64,000 nucleotides of DNA from Methanomassiliicoccus sp. (GCA_018262895.1 JADFDJ010000006.1:62001-126000); one strand, 5' to 3'; counted from the stretch's first letter, positions 40,490 through 50,058 are shown. Notes: a model not told the origin generated them from the letters alone. Numbers and translations are program-made.

Positions 40490-42780
40490 GCCATTGGTTT
40501 GGAATCGCTGGTGACCGCTGGCAGGAGCACCACGAACCGCGTTCCCTTGGTGTGGTCCCCGGGCACGCGATCCTCCACCCAGACCCGTCCGTTGATATCC
40601 TCGACCACCTTCTTCACCAGGTACAGGCCGAGGCCCGTGCCCTTGGTCCTACTGCGGCCCTTGCGGGCCCTCTGGAACAGCTTGCTCTTCTGCTCGTCGG
40701 GTATCCCCGGCCCATTGTCCTCGACGGATGTCTTATAGTACTCCCGGCCGCCCTCGAACACCCTGCTGAGCGTGATATCGATCTCCACCTGGCCCTCAGA
40801 GTGCTTCACAGCGTTCATGATGAGGTTGGAGAAGACGTCCTTGAGCAGTCCACTCGCCAGGACGAACTTCTTGATCGACGTCTTGTAGGATATCTTGACC
40901 CCCTGCTCGGCAAATTTCTCATACTCGACCCGTATGTCCTCCAGCAGCCACCCCAGGTCCACCAGGGAGTGTTTGATCTCATGGTTATCTATCTGCTGGA
41001 TCTTGCGAACGTTCTCGATGAGGTGGTTGCTGTCCCTCAGGATCTCCTGCGGTCTGGTCAGCAGCTGGGCGTGCTTGCTTTCAAGTTCCAGCTTTTCCAT
41101 GGCGGTCTCCAGGTAGCTTAAGATGGCTGCGTTCATGTTGCCGATATCGTGAGACAGGAGATCGATGTACAGCTCAGCCTGCTCCTTGGCCTCTATGGCG
41201 TCATGCTCCAACATCCTCTGCCTGGTTATGTCTTGAAGGACGGAGACCCCGCCGATGATCTTGCCCCGGTCGTCCCTTAGGGGAGAGGCGGAGTTCAGTA
41301 TCGTGCCCCTGGAACCGTCAAGGCGGATGATGTCGAGCGCCGACCCCACGGTAGTCTTCCCCCTTTTCACGGCCTGGATGAGCGGCCAGTCCTCATTCCG
41401 AACCACTAGGCCGTTGTCCGACCACCAGGCCTTCAGGTTCACCTGTTCGATGGCCAGCGGAAGCCTCATCAGCTTGCCTCCCAGTATGGGATCCACCATC
41501 ACGTTCCTCTCGATGACCTTGCCGGTCTGATCCGCCACCATGACCCCGACCGGAAGGCTGTCGAGGATCGTCCTGACGCGTTGTTTCTCTTGCTCCGCCC
41601 GCGCGGCCATGTCCTCGATCCTCTTGCGGGCGTTCACCTGCTCGGAGATGTCGGTGATGATCGCCAGAGCCCCGCCTTCACCCTTTAGAGGAAGGGGGAC
41701 CGCTGAGAAGTGGACATAGTGGACGTTTCCGTCGCTAGCTGCCATCTCCAGGTCCATCTTGATGGGGGCATTGTCCTTGATGATCCCTTTTATCTTGTTC
41801 TCCACCTCAGGCAGGGGGCAGGAAATCTCCTCCAGCCTCTTGTCCCGGATCTCGTTGACCGTATGCCGATCGCATATATCCACGAAGGCCTGGTTGACCC
41901 ACTTGATCCTCATCTCCGGACCGGAGAGCACCAGTATGCCCACGGGAGCGTTCTCGATGACCGTCTGCAGCAGCCACTTCTGCTCCCTGACCTCTTCGGA
42001 TAGGCGCGCCCGCTCCTCCTCGGCCCGCATACGGTCGGTGACATCATGCACGATGGAGCAGAGGAACGCCTGACCGTTCAGGTGGATGGGCGCGACCATC
42101 TCCTCGATGTCCCGCACCTGGCCGTCGGCCAACCGATGCTTTGCGTATGTACGCCCGGTCGAGGGGGGGAGAGCTGTGCCCGCCTCCCTATTCTCGCCCT
42201 GCAGCTCCGGAGGGGCTATCTCTCCCAGGTCCATGCCTATGAAGGAACCCGATGGGAACCCGTAGTAGTCGATGGCCGCCTGGTTGACGTCGACCACCTT
42301 GTGGGTCTGGGGGTCCACCAGGAACATCACCGCATGGTTCTCCTTGAACAGACTGACGTACCGCTCGTTACTCTCCCTCAGCTCCTCAAGGGTCCTCATT
42401 CTCTGGATGGCATAGCGGAGGGAACGCTCCAGGGCGAAGGTGTTCACCTCGCCCTTAACCAGGTAGTCCTGGGCCCCCAGGGATACGGCCAGGTCCCCCA
42501 GCTCCTCGTCGCTGGTCCCGGTAAGGACTATCACTGGGACGTTCGATGTGTGGCCCAGCATATGCTCCAAGGTGCTCAGCCCGAACGAGTCCGGCAGCCC
42601 CAGGTCCAGCAGGATCACGTCAGGACGGTCCTGCTTGAGAGAATCGATCGCATCATGGAGCCGCCGCGCCACCTGGATCTCGAACCGGGCTGAACGGGTA
42701 GCATCGAACATGGCCTGCATCAGGCCCACGTCCCCTGGATTATCCTCCACAAGAAGTACCTTGATGGCCTTCGCCGGCAT
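40486..42780 (-). CDS. Hybrid sensor histidine kinase, REC-PAS-PAS-PAS-HATPase
   Basis: A soluble kinase of 764 residues. An N-terminal receiver domain (VLLVEDNPGDVGLM, phosphoacceptor Asp in ILLDLGLPDS, about residue 59) is followed by three PAS domains near 125-255, 265-390 and 400-515. The DHp helix has LSHDIGNMNAA, and the ATPase domain has LIMNAVKH, DNGPGIPD and GTGLGLYLVKK. There are no membrane helices. ATG 42780 (MPAKAIKVLL) is used; in-frame ATGs lie 30 and 45 bases upstream. The convergent mptA stop overlaps by four bases. No partner regulator is adjacent. Confidence 0.88.
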   Translation of the reverse strand: MPAKAIKVLLVEDNPGDVGLMQAMFDATRSARFEIQVARRLHDAIDSLKQDRPDVILLDLGLPDSFGLSTLEHMLGHTSNVPVIVLTGTSDEELGDLAVSLGAQDYLVKGEVNTFALERSLRYAIQRMRTLEELRESNERYVSLFKENHAVMFLVDPQTHKVVDVNQAAIDYYGFPSGSFIGMDLGEIAPPELQGENREAGTALPPSTGRTYAKHRLADGQVRDIEEMVAPIHLNGQAFLCSIVHDVTDRMRAEEERARLSEEVREQKWLLQTVIENAPVGILVLSGPEMRIKWVNQAFVDICDRHTVNEIRDKRLEEISCPLPEVENKIKGIIKDNAPIKMDLEMAASDGNVHYVHFSAVPLPLKGEGGALAIITDISEQVNARKRIEDMAARAEQEKQRVRTILDSLPVGVMVADQTGKVIERNVMVDPILGGKLMRLPLAIEQVNLKAWWSDNGLVVRNEDWPLIQAVKRGKTTVGSALDIIRLDGSRGTILNSASPLRDDRGKIIGGVSVLQDITRQRMLEHDAIEAKEQAELYIDLLSHDIGNMNAAILSYLETAMEKLELESKHAQLLTRPQEILRDSNHLIENVRKIQQIDNHEIKHSLVDLGWLLEDIRVEYEKFAEQGVKISYKTSIKKFVLASGLLKDVFSNLIMNAVKHSEGQVEIDITLSRVFEGGREYYKTSVEDNGPGIPDEQKSKLFQRARKGRSRTKGTGLGLYLVKKVVEDINGRVWVEDRVPGDHTKGTRFVVLLPAVTSDSKPMA

Positions 42781-43172
42781 GTCCTTCCTCTTCTCCCTGT
42801 TGATCGTCATACCTGTCATGTACAATACTATCCTCCGCTAGGGGCTACGCGGGGAGTTACGTGAGCGGTCAGCGTGGCGTACTTCCCGTGGCGTCCGCAC
42901 GCCCGCCCAGCCTGTCCTGATGCTCGGCGTTGAGATCCTGGCACGAGCCCATGATGGTCGGAGGACCTTCGAGGATGGTCGTTCTGACCGTCAGGGCTTT
43001 TTTTTAACGAGCAGCGTTGTAGCAATCATAGTCCTATTCGCTCTATTTATACTCTCACGGCGACCGCTTGCACTGCAATCACGACTCTGAACATTTCACA
43101 TGATCTCCTCATAACACAATGGAGAAAACGCTAATAGTACGCCTGACGTTCGCTCGCCAATCTGGTGTTCTC
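42781..43172. other. Long intergenic region with T8 run and central TATA element
   Basis: No protein gene is supported here. Features seen: T8 at 42998-43005 on the plus strand, preceded by the small palindrome CTGAC-C-GTCAG. The TATA-like TATAAATA is on the minus strand near 43047-43054 and also reads ATTTATAC on the plus strand. The GC-rich 42840-42995 segment may fold. The minus-strand TATA would give the sensor kinase an unusually long leader of about 240 bases. Confidence 0.4.
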
Positions 43173-43844
43173 ATGACAATAAAGGCCGTGGTGGTCGACG
43201 TTGATGGCACGCTCACCGATTTGGATAAGGTGATATCCACATCCGGGATCGAGGCTCTGCGCGAGGTACAGAGGAAGGGCGTCCCGGTCAGCATCGCCTC
43301 CGGGAACGTGCTCCCCGTCACCTACGGGCTCTCCACATACCTGGGGCTAAAAGGGCCGATGGTAGCGGAGAACGGGGGAGTGGTCTGCTACCAGGAAAGG
43401 ATCTACCAGCTCTCTGAAGGCGTTCTGCCCGAGCAGGCCTATGAGCACCTGCGCACCAAGATGCCGGTGGAGCGCCTGTTCACGGACAACTGGAGGAGGA
43501 CCGAGGTGGCACTCCGCCGCACCATGGACGTGGAGCGGGTCAAGGCCGAACTGAAAGGATGGAACGTCACAATAGAGGTCACGGGATTTGCTATTCACCT
43601 CATGGACCCGGGCCATGGCAAGGCGGCCGGGGTTCGCAAGGTGGCCGAGATCCTGGGTATAGGGATGTCGGAGATCGCCTCGTTCGGGGACTCGGATAAC
43701 GATGTGGGGATGCTCAGGGAATGCGGAGAGAGCGTTGCTGTGGCCAACGCCTCGCCGGCGGCAAAGGGGGCTGCCAAGTATGTTAGCGCCTATCCCCATG
43801 CCGCAGGGGTAATTGACGGCCTGAAGAGGTTGGGGCTGCTGTAG
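43173..43844 (+). CDS. pgp: Phosphoglycolate phosphatase, archaeal HAD type
   Basis: A 223-residue HAD-superfamily phosphatase. The nucleophile motif is VVDVDGTLTD near residue 8, motif II is SIASGN, and the acidic motif is ASFGDSDNDVGML near 170. The type II cap between them matches the archaeal phosphoglycolate phosphatase/sucrose-phosphatase-like group (TA0175 type). ATG 43173 (MTIKAVVVDVDG) is the family start. Natural substrates in archaea are not firmly known. Confidence 0.87.
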   Translation: MTIKAVVVDVDGTLTDLDKVISTSGIEALREVQRKGVPVSIASGNVLPVTYGLSTYLGLKGPMVAENGGVVCYQERIYQLSEGVLPEQAYEHLRTKMPVERLFTDNWRRTEVALRRTMDVERVKAELKGWNVTIEVTGFAIHLMDPGHGKAAGVRKVAEILGIGMSEIASFGDSDNDVGMLRECGESVAVANASPAAKGAAKYVSAYPHAAGVIDGLKRLGLL

Positions 43845-43853
43845 CGGCTTACA

Positions 43854-44357
43854 TCATTTCCGCTGCAGAAGTTCCAGCGCGTCGCTCTCCGTGAGGCCTA
43901 TGGAGAGCAGGAGATACTTCAGGGACTTCTTCATGACCATCTCCTCGGTCTTGTCGTCCATGTAGGCCTCCATGACCACTGGTGCGCGCTTGAAGTACTC
44001 CACCCCGAACTCCGAATAGTAATATGCCGCATTATCGGGGTCCAGCTCGGCGGCCTTCTTGTACGCGGCCTCAGCATCGTTGAACAGCCCGGCCTCCACG
44101 CAGAACGATCCCATGGAGCTATGGTAGAGAGGGTTCTTGGGGTCCAGCTCGGCGGCCTTCTTGTACGCGGCCAGGATGTCCTCGGTCTTGACCTTGGGCA
44201 CTAGGACCGCAGCCTCGGCCTTTCCGAACCAGGCCTCAGCGTTGCCAGCATCGACCTTGGTCACCTTCTCGAACTTGGAATATGCCTTCTGATAATCGCC
44301 CTCGTTGAGCAATTGATAAGCCTGTTTCATGAGCTTGTCAGCCGTCTCTTCAGCCAT
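43854..44357 (-). CDS. TPR repeat protein
   Basis: A 167-residue helical protein built of TPR units: LNEGDYQKAYSKFEKVTKVD, DILAAYKKAAELDPKNPLYH and GLFNDAEAAYKKAAELDPDN, where the octapeptide AAYKKAAELDP recurs. The C-terminal 40 residues form a capping helix. TPRs mediate protein contacts; no enzyme domain is present. The gene is convergent with pgp and divergent from gatC, and the partner is unknown. Confidence 0.85.
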   Translation of the reverse strand: MAEETADKLMKQAYQLLNEGDYQKAYSKFEKVTKVDAGNAEAWFGKAEAAVLVPKVKTEDILAAYKKAAELDPKNPLYHSSMGSFCVEAGLFNDAEAAYKKAAELDPDNAAYYYSEFGVEYFKRAPVVMEAYMDDKTEEMVMKKSLKYLLLSIGLTESDALELLQRK

Positions 44358-44518
44358 CTCATTTCCTCCGTTATCTGCCGTGATGTAAACCCCAATATGA
44401 GATAAACCTTATTGCATGAGACGTGGCTGGTGCGACCCACAAGAACAGGGGCGTAACAAAATGTTATATAGCCTCCGTTTAATGCCCAAAATCGTACTAA
44501 GGCCAGGTCAGTGTTGTT

Positions 44519-44791
44519 ATGGACAAGGAGACCGTGCTCAAGGTAGCCAGGGTGGCCAGGTTGAGGCTCACCGATGAAGAGCTGGAGCGCTATGCTGCCG
44601 ACCTCGAGGACATCCTGACGGCCTTCTCCGTTCTGGACGAGGCACCCGGCGCCGAGGACTTCGATCTCGGGCCCATCAAGGTGGAGGATGTCTTCCGAGA
44701 GGATGAGGTGATCACGAGCATCGATGCTTCCGAGCTGCGCGAGGTCATGGGCACCAAGGAAGATTGGGTGAGGGGGCCGCGCCTCTCATGA
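44519..44791 (+). CDS. gatC: Asp-tRNA(Asn)/Glu-tRNA(Gln) amidotransferase subunit C
   Basis: A 90-residue GatC, MDKETVLKVARVARLRLTDEELERYAADLEDIL, the helical N-terminal part that wraps around GatA, with a C-terminal tail (REDEVITSIDASELREVMG). A TATA-like TTATATAG at 44464-44471 lies 48 bases upstream. It is the first gene of gatCAB, with ATGA overlap to gatA. It stabilises GatA rather than catalysing. Confidence 0.93.
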   Translation: MDKETVLKVARVARLRLTDEELERYAADLEDILTAFSVLDEAPGAEDFDLGPIKVEDVFREDEVITSIDASELREVMGTKEDWVRGPRLS

Positions 44792-46113
44792 GCTTCTTCC
44801 CCAGCGCCGCCTGGCTCAAGGAACTGGACGAGAAGCATCAGCTGTTCACCGAGCGGCTGGAGGACCCCCTGGCTTTCGAGGGTGGGCAGTTCCACTTCTC
44901 GGCCAAGGACAATCTTTGCGCCCGTGACTTCCAGGCACGGGCGGGGAGCCTGATCCTCAAGGGCTACCGGCCGCCGTTCGATGCCACCCCCATCAAGAGG
45001 CTGAGGGAGAACGGCGGGCTGCTGCTGGGAAAGACCAACATGGACGAGTATGGTTTCGGCAGCTTCTCCACGAACTCCGCCTACGGGATACCACGCAATC
45101 CTTTCGACATTGAAAGGTGCTGCGGAGGTTCCTCGGGCGGGGCCGCTGCCACGGCCAGCCTGATACGGGACCACGTGGCTCTGGGAGTTAGCACCGGAGG
45201 CTCCATCTCCTGCCCCTCCTCCTTCTGCGGAGTGGTCGGCCTGACCCCTACTTACGGCAGGGTGTCGCGCTGGGGTCTGATCGATTACGGCAACTCCCTG
45301 GACAAGGTGGGGCTCATATCCCGGACCGTCAGGGACATAGAGCAATACCTTCCGGTCATCGCGGGCCCGGACCACCGGGACCCCACCTCCCAGGTCCAGC
45401 CGCCCCTCGATCTCCGTGGCGAGGTCAGGACCGTTGGTGTACCAGAGGAGGCCCGCACGGGCCTGAGCCCAGAGGTTGCAGGGGCCTTCGAGGAGGCCCT
45501 CAGGGACCTCCAGAGGAGCGGCATTGTAGTGCGCGAGGTCCGCATGCCGTCCCTGCGGTTCGCCATCTCCACCTATTACATCCTGGCGACCTCGGAGGCA
45601 TCCACGAACCTGGCCCGCTATTGCGGTATGCGCTTCGGGGCCATGAACGAGAACTTCGATCAGGGCTTCAACGATTTCTTCTCCGATACCCGCTCACGTG
45701 ACTTCGGGACAGAGGCCAAGAGGAGGATCCTGCTGGGGACATTCTCGAGAATGGTGGGCTTCCGAAACAAGTACTACGTCAAGGCCCTGCAGGTGAGGAA
45801 GCAGATCATCCGTGATTACCAGAAGGTCATGGAGGATTGTGATGTGGTGCTGACACCCACCATGCCCTTCGTGGCCCCCCGTTTCGATGAGATCGAGAGG
45901 ATGAAACCCCTGGAGATGTACCAGGCCGACTATCTGACCTGCCCCCCCAACCTCACCGGTATGCCACACCTGTCCATTCCCTGCGGTTACGCTCACGGCA
46001 TGCCCATCGGAATGCAGGCGGTAGCCCCCCACTGGCAAGAGGGTACCTTGCTATCATTTGCCCGTTCCTGGGAGGGTTCCTTCCACTATCGGTTCCCGGA
46101 GGTGGCGGAATGA
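44788..46113 (+). CDS. gatA: Asp-tRNA(Asn)/Glu-tRNA(Gln) amidotransferase subunit A
   Basis: The glutaminase subunit, 441 residues, of the amidase signature family. The Lys of FSAKDN (residue 40) and the Ser-cisSer pair in GVSTGGSISCPSSFCG form the catalytic triad. CCGGSSGGAAA is the conserved glycine-rich segment. It releases ammonia from glutamine and channels it to GatB. It overlaps gatC and gatB by ATGA at either end, so the three are made together. Confidence 0.95.
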   Translation: MSFFPSAAWLKELDEKHQLFTERLEDPLAFEGGQFHFSAKDNLCARDFQARAGSLILKGYRPPFDATPIKRLRENGGLLLGKTNMDEYGFGSFSTNSAYGIPRNPFDIERCCGGSSGGAAATASLIRDHVALGVSTGGSISCPSSFCGVVGLTPTYGRVSRWGLIDYGNSLDKVGLISRTVRDIEQYLPVIAGPDHRDPTSQVQPPLDLRGEVRTVGVPEEARTGLSPEVAGAFEEALRDLQRSGIVVREVRMPSLRFAISTYYILATSEASTNLARYCGMRFGAMNENFDQGFNDFFSDTRSRDFGTEAKRRILLGTFSRMVGFRNKYYVKALQVRKQIIRDYQKVMEDCDVVLTPTMPFVAPRFDEIERMKPLEMYQADYLTCPPNLTGMPHLSIPCGYAHGMPIGMQAVAPHWQEGTLLSFARSWEGSFHYRFPEVAE

Positions 46114-47456
46114 AGATCGGACTGGAGATACACGTGCAGCTGCCAACTCGCTCCAAGCTATTCTGCGGCTGCTCCACCGGAGGGGACGCCCCCAACAGCA
46201 TGGTGTGCCCGGTGTGCCTGGGCTTCCCCGGCTCGCGACCGTTTCTGAACAGGAGGGCTCTGGAGATGGGGGTCCTCATCACCAAGTTCCTCAACTGCAA
46301 GATCACCGATAGAATCTGGTTCTCCCGCAAGACGTACTTCTATCCTGACCTGCCCAAGAACTTCCAGATAACCCAGTACGAGAGCGCCCTGGGTTTCGAC
46401 GGACACTTCATGGTGGGCGAGAAGCGCATCGGCATCTGGAGGGTCCATCTAGAGGAGGACCCGGGGAGGGTCAAGAGGGTCGGACGTGCGGGAGAGGAGG
46501 TATCGTTGATCGATTATAACCGCTCAGGGGTCCCGCTCGTGGAGATAGTGACCGCCCCTGATCTCTCATCCCCCGCCGAGGCCCGGGACTTTCTTACGGA
46601 CCTTATCATAGAGCTTAGGAGGCTTATCGGGGTTTCTGGCGAGGAGCAGACCATGCGGGTGGATGCCAACATTTCCATCGGAGAGGACCGAGTGGAGATA
46701 AAGAACATCACTGGGCTCAAGAACGTGGAGAAAGGGCTGAAGTCCGAGGTCACCCGCCAGACCAAGCTCCTGGCCGTGGGCAAGAGGATCGTTCGCGAGA
46801 CCCGTCACTACGACGAGTCACGGGGCGTGACCCTGCCTGGTCGGGAGAAGGAGCAGGAGGCCGATTACGGATATATAGGCGAACCGGACCTGGGCACCTA
46901 TCGGATCGGACCATTGGCGGAGAGCATGGTGGTCCCCGAGACCCCGCTGGTGCGGGCTCAACGCATGCAGAAGGAGCACGGCATCAGCGCCCAGGCGGCA
47001 CGGCAGATAGTCCTTACCGACTGGGAGCTCGCAGATCTGTTCGAATCGCTGTCCCGCAGGGTGGGAGGAGATACCGCGATGAGCTGGACCATGGGGCCGA
47101 TTAGCTCAGGTTGGAAGGTCCTGAAGGCCAACACCGATGGGTCCTGGAAGAAGGTCACGGACATAGTGGAGGCGGTCTCCGAAGGAAGCATGTCCGACAG
47201 CGAGGGACGATTGCGCATAGCTGCTCTCTCCGGGGGACATGAGATTGAGGGGATTAACAACGGCCCGTCCACAGACCTGGACGGCCTCATAGTGCGTCTC
47301 GTTGACCAGCACCCGGAGGTCGTCAAGGACTTCAAGAAGGGGAACGAGAAGGCGGCGAACTTCCTCATCGGTCAGGTCATGAAGGAGACCAGGGGGCAGT
47401 TCGCGTCCAAGGTCATCGCTGAGAAGATGAAGAGGGAATTGGGGAAAAGGGTTTAG
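46110..47456 (+). CDS. gatB: Asp-tRNA(Asn)/Glu-tRNA(Gln) amidotransferase subunit B
   Basis: Kinase/amidase subunit that phosphorylates and amidates Asp-tRNA(Asn), 448 residues. The signature MKIGLEIHVQLPTRSKLFCGC with CPVCLGFPGSRP carries the zinc-binding Cys set, and YFYPDLPKNFQITQYE is the GatB motif. The C-terminal YqeY-like tail (NFLIGQVMKETRGQFASKVI) binds tRNA. It lies one base from the stop of the convergent aspartyl-tRNA synthetase gene. Confidence 0.95.
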   Translation: MKIGLEIHVQLPTRSKLFCGCSTGGDAPNSMVCPVCLGFPGSRPFLNRRALEMGVLITKFLNCKITDRIWFSRKTYFYPDLPKNFQITQYESALGFDGHFMVGEKRIGIWRVHLEEDPGRVKRVGRAGEEVSLIDYNRSGVPLVEIVTAPDLSSPAEARDFLTDLIIELRRLIGVSGEEQTMRVDANISIGEDRVEIKNITGLKNVEKGLKSEVTRQTKLLAVGKRIVRETRHYDESRGVTLPGREKEQEADYGYIGEPDLGTYRIGPLAESMVVPETPLVRAQRMQKEHGISAQAARQIVLTDWELADLFESLSRRVGGDTAMSWTMGPISSGWKVLKANTDGSWKKVTDIVEAVSEGSMSDSEGRLRIAALSGGHEIEGINNGPSTDLDGLIVRLVDQHPEVVKDFKKGNEKAANFLIGQVMKETRGQFASKVIAEKMKRELGKRV

Positions 47457-47457
47457 T

Positions 47458-49287
47458 TCATTCCTCGGTGTCCTCGTCCCCTGCCAGGCAAAGGAGCTGA
47501 AGCTCAGAGAGCTTGGCCTCATCCACCTTGGCGGGCGAACCGTCCATCAAGCACTGGAACTTCTTGTTCTTGGGGAAGGCTATGACCTCGCGGATGGTCT
47601 CGCAGCCCAGAAGGATGGCCGTCAGGCGATCGATGCCCAGAGCTATGCCACCATGGGGTGGAGCGCCGTATCCCAGCGCCTCCAGGAAGTAGCCGAAGTC
47701 GGCCTCGATCTTCTCATCGGACATGCCGAGCAGCTTGAACACCTTCCTCTGGACCTCTGGGTCGTGGCATCTCACAGAGCCGGAGCCTATCTCCGACCCA
47801 TCTAGGACCAGGTCGTAGCTCATGCCGCAGGCGCACATGACATCCTCTCCTTCCTGGATGTCCCCGCCCACAGGCTTCACGAAGGCGTGGTGGAACGCCT
47901 CTAGCTGACCGCTCACGCTGTCCTTCTGGAACATGGGGCAGCCGACAAGCCATACGAACTGATGGTCCTTGCCCTCCAGCAGGTGGAGGTCCTTGGCGAG
48001 CTTGCGCCTCAGCTCCCCGCCCGCCTTCAGCGCGGCGATCTCGGACCCGGCCAGGAACAGCAGGAGGTCTCCCTCCTCCGCGCCCATCTTGGCCTCGAGC
48101 GCCTGAGTCACCTCCCTAGGGAAGTACTTGACGATGTTGCTCTGCAGACCGTCCTTGGTCATTCGCATCCACGTCAGGCCGCCCATGCCCTGCCCCTTCG
48201 CCCACTCGATGAGGCGGTCGACCTCGTTACGTCCCACCGCGGTCTCATCGTTGGAGGTGGTGGCCATGAGCTCGGCCTTGACGTTCATGCACTCGACCCT
48301 GCCGCCCTTGGAGATGACCCTCTGGAATATCTCGTAGGAAGCGGCCTTGACCGTATCGGTCACGTCTTGAAGCCTGAGGTCGTAACGTATGTCGGGAGCA
48401 TCGGTCCCATAGCTGTGCATTGCATCATAGAAGGTGATCCGGGGGAACGGGGTGACCAGCTCCTTCCCGTACACCGACCGCCACACGCTCGCGAGGACTC
48501 TCTCCGTCAACGCCTGGACGTCGGTTTCCTCCACGAAGGACATCTCCACATCAAGCTGCGTGAACTCCGGTTGCCGGTCGGAGCGGGAGTCCTCATCTCG
48601 GAAGCAGCGGGCCACCTGGTAGTACTTGTCCAGCCCTCCCACCATCAGCATCTGCTTGTAGAGCTGGGGTGACTGAGGCAGGGCGTAGAAGGTGCCGGGG
48701 AATATCCTCGATGGGACGATGAAGTCCCTCGCGCCCTCGGGCGTCTGACGGCACAGCATGGGGGTCTCCACCTCCACGAAGTCCTCGGCGTCCAGAGCCC
48801 TCCTGGCAGCAGCCACCAGGCGGTGGCGGAAGCGGAGGTTGTTGGCCATCTGGGTCCGTCTTAGGTCCAAGAAGCGGTAACGGAGGCGGAGGTCCTCCGA
48901 GGGAAGGAGCGAGCCCTTCTGGTCCGCAACCTCGAAGGGGAGGGGCGGTGACGAGTTCAGGAGCGACGCTCTCTCTATTAAGACCTCCAACTGGCCCGTT
49001 GGATTTCGGGCATCCTCGGTGCCAGGGACACGATTCCTGACCTTCCCGGCGACCGAGATTACAGACTCTCGGCCGAAGGACTTGAGCATCCTTTCCAGGC
49101 TCTCGCGGTCGTCCTTCTCCGACATGGCCTCTGGATCGAAGACCACTTGCGTGGTCCCGTACGCATCCGCCAGATCAAAGAAGAGAACCCCGCCATGGTC
49201 TCGGGAGAACCTTATCCAGCCGGCCAGCTGTACATCTTTGCCCAGGTGATCGGCCCTAAGCTCTCCGCAGGTGTGTGTCCTCATCAT
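47458..49287 (-). CDS. aspS: Aspartyl-tRNA synthetase, bacterial type, probably non-discriminating
   Basis: A 609-residue class II synthetase. It has an N-terminal OB-fold (GWIRFSRDHGGVLFFDLAD), motif 2 (RCFRDEDSRSDRQPEFTQLDVEMSF), a GAD insertion (about 285-410) and motif 3 (GGIALGIDRLTAIL). The length and GAD domain are those of bacterial AspRS; archaeal enzymes are about 430 residues and lack it. Residue 31 is His; from memory, His here is typical of non-discriminating bacterial AspRS and Leu of discriminating ones. That would supply Asp-tRNA(Asn) to the facing gatCAB. GAGGT lies six bases before the ATG. Confidence 0.93.
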   Translation of the reverse strand: MMRTHTCGELRADHLGKDVQLAGWIRFSRDHGGVLFFDLADAYGTTQVVFDPEAMSEKDDRESLERMLKSFGRESVISVAGKVRNRVPGTEDARNPTGQLEVLIERASLLNSSPPLPFEVADQKGSLLPSEDLRLRYRFLDLRRTQMANNLRFRHRLVAAARRALDAEDFVEVETPMLCRQTPEGARDFIVPSRIFPGTFYALPQSPQLYKQMLMVGGLDKYYQVARCFRDEDSRSDRQPEFTQLDVEMSFVEETDVQALTERVLASVWRSVYGKELVTPFPRITFYDAMHSYGTDAPDIRYDLRLQDVTDTVKAASYEIFQRVISKGGRVECMNVKAELMATTSNDETAVGRNEVDRLIEWAKGQGMGGLTWMRMTKDGLQSNIVKYFPREVTQALEAKMGAEEGDLLLFLAGSEIAALKAGGELRRKLAKDLHLLEGKDHQFVWLVGCPMFQKDSVSGQLEAFHHAFVKPVGGDIQEGEDVMCACGMSYDLVLDGSEIGSGSVRCHDPEVQRKVFKLLGMSDEKIEADFGYFLEALGYGAPPHGGIALGIDRLTAILLGCETIREVIAFPKNKKFQCLMDGSPAKVDEAKLSELQLLCLAGDEDTEE

Positions 49288-49421
49288 TTCCAGACCTCTC
49301 TAGAAGTCGCGGTTTTTTCCAAATATGCGGCCCCAACATAAACCATTCGGTATGGGGCTTTCAATTGCGAAAACTTGGAACGAATATCGAACCAAAGGAT
49401 TTGGGGTGTTTAGACCTCATA

Positions 49422-49901
49422 TCACTCACTCACAACATCCCCGGATATATTCAGGTCGGGTATGAACTGGTAAGGGTCCTTGATCATGTTCAGGACCACG
49501 TAGGTATTGGTCTTCTTGATACCGTGGATGGTCAGCATCCTCTTTATAAGATCGGAGAACTGGTCGCGGTTCTTGCAGGCCACCCAGGCGATGGAATCGC
49601 ACTCGCCGGTAACATCGAAGATGGCCAGGACGTTGTCCATAGCCTTGATCTTGGCCTGCACGTCCAGTATGTCGCCTTCGGTGTAGATGTGCACCAGAGC
49701 CATGAACTCATAGCCCAGCTTGAGATAGTCCACATTAGCCCGGTAACCCTTGACTATCCCCCTGTCCTCAAGGCTCTTCACCCTTTGGATCAGAGTGGTG
49801 GGGTGTACGCCCAACCTTTTCGCGATCTGCCGGTACGAGCCTTGGCTGGATATGCAAAGCTCCTCAATTATGCGCTTATCTAGCTCATCAAGCATTGACA
49901 T
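49422..49901 (-). CDS. Lrp/AsnC-family transcription regulator
   Basis: A 159-residue regulator with an N-terminal winged HTH (LDELDKRIIEELCISSQGSY, RQIAKRLGVHPTTLIQRVK) and a C-terminal RAM effector domain (FMALVHIYTEGDILDVQAKI to NTYVVLNMIKDPY). It probably senses an amino acid. It is followed after 134 bases by aspS, and AlaX and glnA lie on the other side. A GACAAATGTC palindrome overlaps its own promoter, and the same core is found in the glnA promoter. Confidence 0.92.
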   Translation of the reverse strand: MSMLDELDKRIIEELCISSQGSYRQIAKRLGVHPTTLIQRVKSLEDRGIVKGYRANVDYLKLGYEFMALVHIYTEGDILDVQAKIKAMDNVLAIFDVTGECDSIAWVACKNRDQFSDLIKRMLTIHGIKKTNTYVVLNMIKDPYQFIPDLNISGDVVSE

Positions 49902-49912
49902 CTACCAAATTG

Positions 49913-49922
49913 GACAAATGTC
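49913..49922 (-). promoter_or_regulatory. GACAAATGTC palindrome upstream of the Lrp gene
   Basis: GACA-AA-TGTC stands 12-21 bases upstream of the lrp start codon. The nine-base core GACAAATGT recurs at 51258-51266 in front of glnA. It is a candidate operator for the Lrp protein. Confidence 0.45.
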
Positions 49923-50058
49923 TAATAACTAACACAGTATTTGAATCTTCTAGCTATAGCGAGAAAGGCCGAACGGGCAGTGAGGCGATGGGCGGCCCTG
50001 CGAAAAATTTCAGGATACCGTTAAGGTGTTCTAGTTGTTCTACTGTCTTGTCGATCCA

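Noticed and set aside
42951-43000. A C/D box small RNA (ATGATGG and CTGA)
   Set aside because: The C box is imperfect and the internal D'/C' boxes are missing.
42828-43025. Small minus-strand frame upstream of the sensor kinase
   Set aside because: It is Arg/Ser/Gly-rich with no ribosome-binding site or family resemblance; treated as untranslated sequence.
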